From NCBI RefSeq assembly GCF_003626595.1, contig NZ_RBAK01000001.1, positions 744,001 to 808,000 of the forward strand: a stretch of 64,000 bases of DNA, given 5' to 3'. The notes below the pieces were generated by a model. It did no database searches, was not told the DNA's origin, and was given only the letters and a program-made list of their open reading frames with translations. The translations under genes were made by a program, and so were the position numbers. The DNA is from Micromonospora endolithica. Its GTDB lineage: Bacteria > Actinomycetota > Actinomycetes > Mycobacteriales > Micromonosporaceae. Each line of letters begins with the position of its first letter. Position 1 is the first letter of the stretch. This document shows, one piece after another, positions 33,538-40,530 of the stretch.

Positions 33538-33572
33538 GCGAGCGTCAACGAGGCGGAGTGCCGGCATGAGCG
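33529..33572 (+). repeat. 12-bp direct repeat flanking a 20-bp GAGCG-rich insert at the cruF/glycosyltransferase junction
   Basis: CCGGCATGAGCG occurs at 33529-33540 and 33561-33572. The first copy holds the cruF TGA, the second the glycosyltransferase ATG. This suggests an original ATGA overlap split by a small duplication or insertion. Confidence 0.7.
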
Positions 33573-34693
33573 GTGTGCTCGCGCTGCTGGTCGGTGTCGC
33601 GGTGCTGACCGCGCACACCCTGGTCAACGCCGGTCGGTGGTTGCGTCGGCCGGTCGACCGGCCGACCGAGGTGACCGAGCCGGTGGCGGTGCTGCTGCCG
33701 CTGCGGGACGAGGCCACCCGGGTCACCCCGTGCCTGGCCGCGCTGCTGGCCCAGCGGGGTGTGCCGGACCTGCGGATCGTGGTGCTCGACGACGGGTCGA
33801 CCGACGGCACCGCCGACGTGGTCCGCGCGGTGGCCGGCGACGACCCGCGGGTCACCCTGTTGACCGGGGTCGCCCCGCCGCCGGGGTGGCTGGGCAAGCC
33901 GCACGCCTGCTGGCAGCTCGCCACCCGGGCCGACCCGGCGGCCACCGCCCTGGTGTTCGTCGACGCCGACGTGGTCCTGCGCCCGTACGCGGTGGCCGCG
34001 GCCGTCACCGAGCTGCGCGCCGCGCGGGTGACGCTGCTGTCGCCGTACCCCCGGATCCTGGTGGCGACGGCGGCCGACCGGCTCGTGCAGCCGTTGCTGC
34101 AGTGGTTGTGGCTGACCTTCCTGCCGCTGCGGGCGATGGAGCGCTCGCCGCGGCCGTCGCTGGCGGCGGCCGGCGGGCAGTTCCTGGTGGTGGACCGGGC
34201 CGGGTACGCGGCCGCCGGCGGGCACACCGCGGTGGCCGGCAAGATCCTGGAGGACGTGGAGCTGGCCCGGGCGGTCAAGCGGGCCGGCGGTCGGATCGCG
34301 CTCGCCGACGGGTCCCGGCTGGCCTCCTGCCGGATGTACGACGACTGGCCGCAGCTGCGCGACGGCTACACGAAGTCGCTGTGGGCGTCGTTCGGGCACC
34401 CCGGGGCGGCGGCGGTCGTGGTGGGACTGCTGCTCCTGCTCTACGCCGCTCCCCCGCTGGTCGCGCTGGTGGCCCTGCTGACCGGCGCGCCCGCGGTGGC
34501 CGGGGTGGCGCTGGCCGCGTACGCCGTCGGGGTCCTCGGGCGGGTGGTCAGCGCGCGGGCGACCGGCGGGCGGTGGTGGCCCGACGCGCTGGCACACCCC
34601 GTGTCGGTCGTGGTCCTCGGTTGGCTGACCCTGCGGTCGTACCATCTGCGGAAGCGGCACCGCCTGTCCTGGCGCGGCCGCCCGGTCACCTAG
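33566..34693 (+). CDS. Glycosyltransferase family 2, CruG-like
   Basis: A 375-residue GT2 enzyme with an N-terminal membrane helix, the nucleotide-sugar motif VVLDDGSTDGTADVV (about 72-86), the DxD motif FVDADVVLRP (about 131-140), an acceptor region AGGQFLVVDRAGYAAAGGHTAVAGKILEDVELARAVKRAGG and three C-terminal membrane helices. This architecture matches CruG, which adds a sugar to the 1'-hydroxyl that CruF creates. ATG at 33566 follows GGCGGAG. Its position between cruF and the crtD-like gene supports a carotenoid glycosyltransferase; the sugar is unknown. Confidence 0.85.
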   Translation: MSGVLALLVGVAVLTAHTLVNAGRWLRRPVDRPTEVTEPVAVLLPLRDEATRVTPCLAALLAQRGVPDLRIVVLDDGSTDGTADVVRAVAGDDPRVTLLTGVAPPPGWLGKPHACWQLATRADPAATALVFVDADVVLRPYAVAAAVTELRAARVTLLSPYPRILVATAADRLVQPLLQWLWLTFLPLRAMERSPRPSLAAAGGQFLVVDRAGYAAAGGHTAVAGKILEDVELARAVKRAGGRIALADGSRLASCRMYDDWPQLRDGYTKSLWASFGHPGAAAVVVGLLLLLYAAPPLVALVALLTGAPAVAGVALAAYAVGVLGRVVSARATGGRWWPDALAHPVSVVVLGWLTLRSYHLRKRHRLSWRGRPVT

Positions 34694-34702
34694 GAGGGCG
34701 CG

Positions 34703-36190
34703 ATGGCGCGGATCGTGGTCGTCGGCGCCGGGGTGGGCGGGCTGGCCACCGCCGCCCGGTTGGCCGCCACCGGGCACGAGGTCACCGTGTTCGAGCGGGC
34801 CGACACGGTGGGCGGCAAGCTCGGCCGGTACGCGCACGACACCCCGGCCGGTCCGTTCCACTTCGACACCGGGCCGAGCCTGCTCACCCTGCCGGAGGTC
34901 TTCCACGACCTGTTCGAGGCGACCGGCGCGAAGCTCGACGAGTACCTGGACCTGGTGCCGCTGGACACGATCGTGCGGCACGTGTTCCCCGACGGCGGGC
35001 CGACGCTGGACTCGTGCGCCGACCCGGCGGAGTTCGCCGCCCGGATCGGCGCCGCCTTCGGCGACCGGTCGGCGGCCGACTGGCGGCGGCTGTGGCGGCG
35101 CGCCGAACGGGTCTGGGCCGCCTCGCACCGGGACATCCTGCGGCGGGCCGTCGACTCCCCCCGGGACCTGGCCGCGCTGGCCTGGCGGCTGGGCGACCTG
35201 GCCGCCATCGGGCCGGGCCGCACCCTGCGCGGGCTGGGCCGCAGCCACCTGTCCGACCCGCGGCTGCGGATGCTGCTGGACCGGTACGCCACGTACACCG
35301 GCGCCGACCCACGGCGGGCCCCGGCCGCGCTGGTCGCCGTCCCCTACGCCGAGTTGGCGTTCGGCGGCTGGTACCTGCGCGGTGGGTTGGGCACCCTCGC
35401 CGACGCGCTGCTCACCCGCTGCCTGGACCTCGGCGTGGTGGTGCGGACCGGGGCCACGGTCACCCGGATCGACGCCGCCGGCGGCCGGGTGCACGGCGTA
35501 CGCCTCGCCGGCGTCGCCGCGCCGGTCCCGGCCGACGTGGTGGTGGCCAACGTGGACGCGCTGACCGTCTACCGGGACCTGCTGCCCTCCCCGCGCCGGC
35601 TGGCCGGGCTGGCCGATCGCAGCCTCGCCGGTTTCGTGCTGCTGCTCGGGGTGTCCGGCGAGAGCGGGCTGGCCCACCACAACGTCTTCTTCCCCCGCGA
35701 CTACGACGCCGAGTTCGACGCGGTCTTCGGCCGGCCGGGGCACGGTGTGCGGGCCCGCCCGGCGGCCGACCCGACGGTCTTCGTCACCGTCGCCGACGAC
35801 GAGATGGTCCGGCCGGCTGGACACGAGGCATGGTTCGTGCTGGTCAACGCCGCCCGGCACGGCACCGCCGCCGGTGCGGTGGACTGGCGGCGGCCGGGGC
35901 TCGCCGAGGCGTACGCGGACCGGATCCTGGATGTGCTGGCCGAACGCGGCGTGGACGTACGCGACCGGCTGGTGTTCCGGGAGATCCGCACCCCGGCGGA
36001 CCTGGACGCGGCGACCGGCGCACCCGGTGGGTCGATCTACGGCACCGCCGGTGGGCTGCTGCGCCCCGCCAACCGGGGACCGGCGGCCGGGCTGTGGCTG
36101 GTCGGCGGCTCCAGCCACCCGGGCGGCGGCCTGCCGATGGTCACCCTCTCCGCCCAGATCGTCGCCGACGAGATCGGCCCCGCCTGGTAG
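34703..36190 (+). CDS. Carotenoid desaturase, CrtI/CrtD family
   Basis: A 495-residue FAD-dependent phytoene-desaturase-type protein. The N-terminal dinucleotide fold is VVVGAGVGGLATAARLAATGHEVTVFERA (5-33). GGLGTLADALLTRC lies in the middle, and the C-terminal FAD signature is LWLVGGSSHPGGGLPMVTLSAQIVADEI. In this context, with CruF and CruG-like genes, a 3,4-desaturase (CrtD) of the hydroxylated end is more likely than phytoene desaturase itself. ATG at 34703 has AGGAGG 6-11 bases upstream. The TAG stop merges into the 29-base palindromic doublet. Phytoene synthase and cyclase genes are not in the window. Confidence 0.88.
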   Translation: MARIVVVGAGVGGLATAARLAATGHEVTVFERADTVGGKLGRYAHDTPAGPFHFDTGPSLLTLPEVFHDLFEATGAKLDEYLDLVPLDTIVRHVFPDGGPTLDSCADPAEFAARIGAAFGDRSAADWRRLWRRAERVWAASHRDILRRAVDSPRDLAALAWRLGDLAAIGPGRTLRGLGRSHLSDPRLRMLLDRYATYTGADPRRAPAALVAVPYAELAFGGWYLRGGLGTLADALLTRCLDLGVVVRTGATVTRIDAAGGRVHGVRLAGVAAPVPADVVVANVDALTVYRDLLPSPRRLAGLADRSLAGFVLLLGVSGESGLAHHNVFFPRDYDAEFDAVFGRPGHGVRARPAADPTVFVTVADDEMVRPAGHEAWFVLVNAARHGTAAGAVDWRRPGLAEAYADRILDVLAERGVDVRDRLVFREIRTPADLDAATGAPGGSIYGTAGGLLRPANRGPAAGLWLVGGSSHPGGGLPMVTLSAQIVADEIGPAW

Positions 36191-36249
36191 GTGTAAGGAA
36201 GGGCCCCCTATTAACGCCTCCGGTAGAGGAAGGGCCCCTTCTTAACGCC
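36190..36249. repeat. Paired 29-bp palindromic element, locus C
   Basis: Copies at 36190-36218 and 36222-36249, opposite in orientation to loci A and B. The first begins at the last base of the crtD-like TAG stop (GGTGTAAGGAAGGGCCCC). It lies between convergent genes and is followed by a short heptamer repeat. Confidence 0.85.
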
Positions 36250-36257
36250 CGCGCCCC

Positions 36258-36306
36258 GCGCACGGCGCACGGCGCACGGCGGGCGGCGGGCGGCGGGCGG
36301 CGGGCG
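36258..36306. repeat. Heptanucleotide repeat, 7 units
   Basis: Three units GCGCACG followed by four units GCGGGCG with no interruption, ending 5 bases before the stop codon of the minus-strand CDP-alcohol transferase. Probably slippage-prone simple sequence. Confidence 0.95.
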
Positions 36307-36311
36307 CACGG

Positions 36312-37001
36312 TCAGCCGGCGTCGATGAGGGCGCGCCGGACGGTGGAGAGCAGCTGCCCGAGGCCGAACCCGGCCAGCAGCACCCACACGGCGGTCGCCA
36401 TGGTGATGGTGCCGGCGGCCAGGTCCGGGTCGATCAGCCCGGTCAGGCCGGCCAGCAGCAGCCCGACCAGGGCCACCGAGACCCGGGTGGGCCGCTCCCC
36501 CACCGTCACCGCGCCGATCTCCCGCATGCCGGCGGAGATCGCCCGGGCCCGCACGTACTCGTGCAGCCAGGACAGCGCGCCACCGGCGGCGACCAGCGCG
36601 CCGGGCGCGCCGATCAGCCAGAACGCGACCAGCCAGGCCACCTCGCCGAGCCGGTCGGCCAGCGAGTCGTAGACGTAGCCGAGTCGGGTGGTCCGCCCGG
36701 TGGCCACCGCCACCGCCCCGTCCACGCTGTCCGCGACCGCGGCCAGCAGCACGAACAACGCGCCCAGGAACGGCCCGTCACCGGGTCGTACGGCGAACAG
36801 CGGCACGCAGGCGCAGAGCAGCACACCGACCACGGTGACCGGGGTGGGGCCGACCCGCAGCCGGCCGAGCACGTAGCCGACGTGGTAGGCGAAGCGCAGC
36901 CAGGCACGGACGACCGGGGCCGCCGCCCGGGGGTCGAAACCGCCGTGCAGCCGTGCCCAGGCCGTCGCGTACTGGTCCCAGTTCAGCTGTGTGCCCACCA
37001 C
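36312..37001 (-). CDS. CDP-alcohol phosphatidyltransferase family protein
   Basis: A 229-residue membrane enzyme with about five or six helices. The CDP-alcohol motif reads D91-SV-D94-G-AV-A-V99 ... G108-YVY-D112-SLA-D116. All four aspartates are present, but the Arg that normally follows the Ala of the motif is Val99. Family members transfer a phosphoalcohol onto or from CDP-diacylglycerol (for example phosphatidylinositol or phosphatidylglycerophosphate synthesis); the acceptor here is not clear. It begins with one of two adjacent GTG codons (37001 or 36998). It lies 44 bases downstream of metF on the same strand. Confidence 0.85.
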   Translation of the reverse strand: MVGTQLNWDQYATAWARLHGGFDPRAAAPVVRAWLRFAYHVGYVLGRLRVGPTPVTVVGVLLCACVPLFAVRPGDGPFLGALFVLLAAVADSVDGAVAVATGRTTRLGYVYDSLADRLGEVAWLVAFWLIGAPGALVAAGGALSWLHEYVRARAISAGMREIGAVTVGERPTRVSVALVGLLLAGLTGLIDPDLAAGTITMATAVWVLLAGFGLGQLLSTVRRALIDAG

Positions 37002-37045
37002 GGATCAACCGTCGCAGCGGGTCTCAGGTGTCGCGGCACGCCGGC

Positions 37046-37963
37046 TCACACCCGGGCGCCGGCCTGGAGGTGCTGCCAGACCTCCCGGGTGGCCGTCGAC
37101 CGGTTGAGGGTGATGAAGTGGATCCCTGGCACGCCCTCGTCGAGCAGCCGGGCGCACATCTCGCTGGCCTGCTCGATGCCGAGCCGACGGACCGCCTCCG
37201 GGTCGTCGGCGACCCGTTCGAACCGCGCGGCGAGGGCCGGCGGGAACGGCGCCCCGGAGAGCTGCACCGAGCGCGCGATGGTGCCGATCTGGGTCACCGG
37301 CATCACGCCGGGCAGGATCGGGGTGTCGCAGCCGGCCGCGGCCACCCGGTCGCGCAGCCGCAGGTATTCCTCGGCGTCGAAGAACATCTGGGTGATCGCG
37401 AACTCCGCCCCGGCCCGGCACTTGCGCACGAAGTGCGCGGTGTCCGCGTCGATGTCGGGCGAGCGCGGATGTTTGTAGGGGAAGGCGGCGACACCCACGC
37501 TGAAGTCGCCCGAGTCGCGCACCAGCCGGACCAGGTCCTCGGCGTAGAGCACCCCCTCCGGGTGCGGGATCCACTCGGCGTTCGGGTCGCCCGGCGGGTC
37601 GCCCCGGACCGCGAGCACGTTGCGCACGCCCGCCCCGGCGAGCCGGCCGATGACGTGCCGCAGCTCGGCCACCGAGTGGTTGACCGCGGTCAGGTGGGCC
37701 ATCGGCAGCAGGGTGGTCTCGGTGGCGATGCGCTCGGTCAACGCGACCGTGGTGTCCCGGGTCGATCCGCCCGCGCCGTAGGTGATCGAGACGAAGGACG
37801 GCCGCAGCGACTCCAGCTCGCGGATCGCCTGCCACAGCAGCCGTTCGCCCTGCGCCGTCTTCGGCGGGAAGAACTCGAACGAGAAGGTCGGTTGGTGGTC
37901 ACGGATCAGCTCCCCGATCGCCGGCTGCGGATTGGGGAGGACGGAGGGAAGACCGAGCGCCAC
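37046..37963 (-). CDS. metF: Methylenetetrahydrofolate reductase
   Basis: MetF reduces 5,10-methylene-THF to 5-methyl-THF for methionine synthesis. The 305-residue TIM-barrel flavoprotein shows the active-site start [10 protein letters not shown] (27-36, catalytic Glu), [13 protein letters not shown] (about 58-70), [27 protein letters not shown] and ILPGVMPV. The start GTG at 37963 has a -10 TAGAGT (37970-37975) exactly 6 bases upstream and no ribosome site, so it is leaderless. M. tuberculosis carries the MTHFR-like Rv2172c in the same place beside the prenyl synthase idsA2. Confidence 0.96.
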   Translation of the reverse strand: MALGLPSVLPNPQPAIGELIRDHQPTFSFEFFPPKTAQGERLLWQAIRELESLRPSFVSITYGAGGSTRDTTVALTERIATETTLLPMAHLTAVNHSVAELRHVIGRLAGAGVRNVLAVRGDPPGDPNAEWIPHPEGVLYAEDLVRLVRDSGDFSVGVAAFPYKHPRSPDIDADTAHFVRKCRAGAEFAITQMFFDAEEYLRLRDRVAAAGCDTPILPGVMPVTQIGTIARSVQLSGAPFPPALAARFERVADDPEAVRRLGIEQASEMCARLLDEGVPGIHFITLNRSTATREVWQHLQAGARV

Positions 37964-37969
37964 GTCACG

Positions 37970-37975
37970 ACTCTA
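37970..37975 (-). promoter_or_regulatory. -10 hexamer of metF, leaderless
   Basis: TAGAGT on the minus strand, six bases from the GTG start. Confidence 0.6.
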
Positions 37976-38259
37976 GCGGGCCGGACCCACCGCACCCACC
38001 GGCTTGTCCGCCGCCGGCCGGCCGGTGGGACACCGACGCCGCCGGGCCCGCCGGGGCCGGGCCGCCGACGCGGGCGTACGCGCAGGTCGGGCCGGTGGAG
38101 GGCGGAGAACGTCGTACCCCCGGGGTAGTCATGGGGGCAGCGCGGGGCGGTCGGGTCGGACGTCCGGGGGCACGCGCGGGGGTCAGTCATCCGCCACGGT
38201 GGCGTGTCGACCCGCCCGGTCGACGCGGCACCATCCGCCGACGCCCGCCCGGAGACCCG

Positions 38260-38787
38260 ATGACGTCGCTCCCGCCGCCTGACCCGCCGCGCCTCGGTCC
38301 CCTGTTCGCCCGCCTCCGGCTGGCCCGGGGGTGGAGTCAACGCCGGCTCGCCGCCGAGCTGTGCGCCGTCTCCGGCCAACCGACGCTCAGCCGGCACGAG
38401 ATCTCCCGGTGGGAGCGGCAGCTGCGCGTTCCCGGTGGGTTCTGGCTGGGCTGGCTCGCCGTCGTGCTGGCCGTACCGCTCGACGTGCTGGTGGGCGCGG
38501 CGGCCCGCACCCGGCGCACCGACCCGCCGCGGACCGCCGCGGCGGCACCGGCCGGACGCTCCGGACCGGGCCGCGACGACCGGGCGGACCGTGGTCGCGG
38601 CGGGCCGACCGGGTCCCGCCGAGCCGCTGCCGGACGCCGCCCGGCGGCGGGCCGGCCCGCGCGGGGCCGCCCCGGACCCGACCCGGTTCTCCGGTGGCCC
38701 GGGCCATCCGCCCGGTCACCGGGCGCCGCCGAGCGGGCGGCGCGTCGCGACCCCGGCGGTGGACCGCGCACGGCCCCGACCCGCTAG
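38260..38787 (+). CDS. XRE-family helix-turn-helix protein
   Basis: A 175-residue protein. Residues 10-75 form an XRE/Cro helix-turn-helix (LGPLFARLRLARGWSQRRLAAELCAVSGQPTLSRHEISRWERQLRVPGGFWLGWLAVVLAVPLDVL). The rest is a basic Gly/Pro/Arg/Ala tail of low complexity that may be disordered or partly non-functional. ATG at 38260 follows CGGAGA. Its TAG stop is also the first half of the -10 (TAGCGT) of the prenyl synthase gene, so transcription through it would cross that promoter. Regulated targets are unknown; the neighbouring prenyl synthase is a candidate. Confidence 0.8.
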   Translation: MTSLPPPDPPRLGPLFARLRLARGWSQRRLAAELCAVSGQPTLSRHEISRWERQLRVPGGFWLGWLAVVLAVPLDVLVGAAARTRRTDPPRTAAAAPAGRSGPGRDDRADRGRGGPTGSRRAAAGRRPAAGRPARGRPGPDPVLRWPGPSARSPGAAERAARRDPGGGPRTAPTR

Positions 38788-38790
38788 CGT
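38785..38790 (+). promoter_or_regulatory. -10 hexamer of the prenyl synthase gene, leaderless
   Basis: TAGCGT overlapping the XRE stop codon, six bases before the GTG start at 38797. Confidence 0.6.
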
Positions 38791-38796
38791 CGTGGG

Positions 38797-39879
38797 GTGA
38801 CCCACGCTGCTCCCGTTTCTCCCGTCGACCGCGCCGGGCTACGTCAACGGATCGACAAGTCCCTGTCCGCGTTCCTGGCCGGTCAGCGCGCCTGGATGGC
38901 CGGCGTGGACGACGCGCTCTCGCCGGTCGCCGAGGCGATCGAGGCGTTCGTCCTGGGCGGCGGCAAGCGGCTCCGGCCGGCCTTCGCCTACTGGGGATAC
39001 CGGGGCGTCGGCGGCGTGGACACCGACCAGGTGGTCACCGCCCTGGCCGCGCTGGAGTTCGTCCAGGCCAGCGCGCTGATCCACGACGACCTGATGGACC
39101 GCTCGGACACCCGGCGGGGTGAGCCGGCGGTGCACCGGAGGTTCGCCGCCCGGCACAAGGCGGCCGGCTGGGAAGGCGACGCGAACGGCTTCGGCGACGC
39201 CGCCGCCATCCTGCTCGGTGACCTCTGCCTGGTCTGGTCCGACGAGCTGCTGCACTCCGCCGGGCTCGATCCGGCCATGGTGGCCCGCGCCCGGCCGGTG
39301 TTCGACGAGATGCGGACCGAGGTCACCGTCGGGCAGTACCTCGACGTGCTGACCCAGGCCACCGGTGACACCTCGGTGGAGCGGGCCGGGAAGGTGGCCC
39401 GGTACAAGTCGGCGAAGTACACCGTCGAGCGGCCGCTGCTGCTCGGCGCCGCGCTGGCCGACGCGCCGGCGGAGGTCCGCGCGGCGTACTCCGCCTACGG
39501 CCTGCCGCTGGGTGAGGCGTTCCAGCTCCGCGACGACGTGCTGGGGGTGTTCGGCGACCCGGCGCAGACCGGCAAACCGGCCGGCGACGACCTGCGGGAG
39601 GGCAAGCGGACCTACCTGGTGGCGGCGACCCTGGAAGCCACCGACGAGGCGGGTCGGAGGCTGCTGCTCGACGGTCTCGGCGACCCGGGGCTGGACGAGG
39701 CGCGCGTCGCCCGGCTCCGCGAGTTGATCACCGACGCCGGCGCGCTGGCCCGTGCCGAGCAGCGGATCACCACGCTGACCGAGGCGGCGCTGGCCGCGCT
39801 GGGCACCGTCGACCTGGACACCGAGGCCCGGCAGACCCTGGTCGACCTGGCCATCGCCGCCACCCGCCGCCCCGCCTGA
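38797..39879 (+). CDS. Polyprenyl (geranylgeranyl) diphosphate synthase
   Basis: A 360-residue trans-isoprenyl diphosphate synthase. The first Asp-rich motif is LIHDDLMDRSDTRRG (DDLMD at 97-101), GGKRLRP (55-61) is the allylic substrate region, and the second motif is FQLRDDVLGVFGD followed by GKPAGDDLREGKRTYL. It condenses IPP with allylic diphosphates; chain length (C20 likely) cannot be fixed from sequence alone. It could supply GGPP to the carotenoid pathway 2.6 kb upstream or act as a general short-chain synthase like idsA2 (Rv2173) in M. tuberculosis, which has the same neighbours. Start GTG at 38797 is leaderless. Confidence 0.93.
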   Translation: MTHAAPVSPVDRAGLRQRIDKSLSAFLAGQRAWMAGVDDALSPVAEAIEAFVLGGGKRLRPAFAYWGYRGVGGVDTDQVVTALAALEFVQASALIHDDLMDRSDTRRGEPAVHRRFAARHKAAGWEGDANGFGDAAAILLGDLCLVWSDELLHSAGLDPAMVARARPVFDEMRTEVTVGQYLDVLTQATGDTSVERAGKVARYKSAKYTVERPLLLGAALADAPAEVRAAYSAYGLPLGEAFQLRDDVLGVFGDPAQTGKPAGDDLREGKRTYLVAATLEATDEAGRRLLLDGLGDPGLDEARVARLRELITDAGALARAEQRITTLTEAALAALGTVDLDTEARQTLVDLAIAATRRPA

Positions 39880-39895
39880 CCACCCCACCCCGCCG

Positions 39896-39919
39896 CCGGG
39901 TCCGCCGCCCCGGACCCGG
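39896..39919. terminator. Bidirectional terminator-like hairpin
   Basis: CCGGGTCCG, six-base loop, CGGACCCGG between the convergent prenyl synthase and Rv2175c-like genes. No U tract, as is common in high-GC actinomycetes. Confidence 0.55.
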
Positions 39920-39938
39920 GGGAGGTGGGGGGTGGGGG

Positions 39939-40331
39939 TCAGAAGCCAAGGGCTTGAGCGCGGCGCTTGACCTCGCGGGCCTGGTCGCCGCCGAGAGCGG
40001 TGGCGGGGGTGCCGCCGGGCAGGGTGTCGTCCTGCTCGTACAGCCAGCGCAGCGCGGCCTCGTCGTCGTAGCCGTTGTCGGCCAGCAGGTTGAGCACACC
40101 GGGCAGGTGCTTGCGTACGGTGTCGTTCGCCACCAGGTCGGCCGGGATCCGCCGGATGCCGTCGCGGCGGACGGCGAGCAGCTCACGGTCCCGGATCATC
40201 TGGTGGACCTTGCTGATCGACACGTCGAAGCGTTCGGCGACGTCCGGCAGGGTCAGCCAGGCCGCCGGGTCGGCGGGGCCGGCGAGGTCGGCGTCGGAGA
40301 CGCCCTTGTCGGCGGGTACGGAGTCGGTCAC
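39939..40331 (-). CDS. Rv2175c-family DNA-binding protein
   Basis: A 130-residue protein with a winged helix-turn-helix near the N-terminus (LTLPDVAERFDVSISKVHQMIRDRELLAVRRDGIRRIPADLV, about 26-67) and a conserved C-terminal helical part (VRKHLPGVLNLLADNGYDDEAALRWLYEQDDTLPGGTPATAL). It is the homologue of M. tuberculosis Rv2175c, a DNA-binding protein phosphorylated by the neighbouring kinase PknL. Here it is divergent from a Ser/Thr kinase gene 199 bases away, so the kinase-substrate pairing probably holds. A Thr/Ser near the N-terminus would be the expected phospho-site. Start GTG at 40331. Confidence 0.92.
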   Translation of the reverse strand: MTDSVPADKGVSDADLAGPADPAAWLTLPDVAERFDVSISKVHQMIRDRELLAVRRDGIRRIPADLVANDTVRKHLPGVLNLLADNGYDDEAALRWLYEQDDTLPGGTPATALGGDQAREVKRRAQALGF

Positions 40332-40468
40332 CCGAACACCCTGCCACGTCCCGCCCGGCCCGGGCCAACGGCACCCCGGAGCACCGCACCGACCGGGGCG
40401 GACGACCGGGCGAGCGCGGCGGGACGCCCGCTGTCAGGGGCCGGCGGTAGCATCCTGTTCTACCCTCA

Positions 40469-40521
40469 CCTCCTGGGCACATTCACCTCCTGGACACATA
40501 GACCCTCCTGGACACATAGAC
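40469..40521 (+). repeat. 18-bp direct repeats just before the kinase start
   Basis: CCTCCTGGACACATAGAC at 40486-40503 and again at 40504-40521, preceded by a 17-base relative (CCTCCTGGGCACATTCA) at 40469-40485. The start codon region itself (GATGGACACACAGG) continues the resemblance. They lie 10-62 bases before the kinase ATG and may be an operator array. Confidence 0.9.
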
Positions 40522-40530
40522 TGCCTGCCG

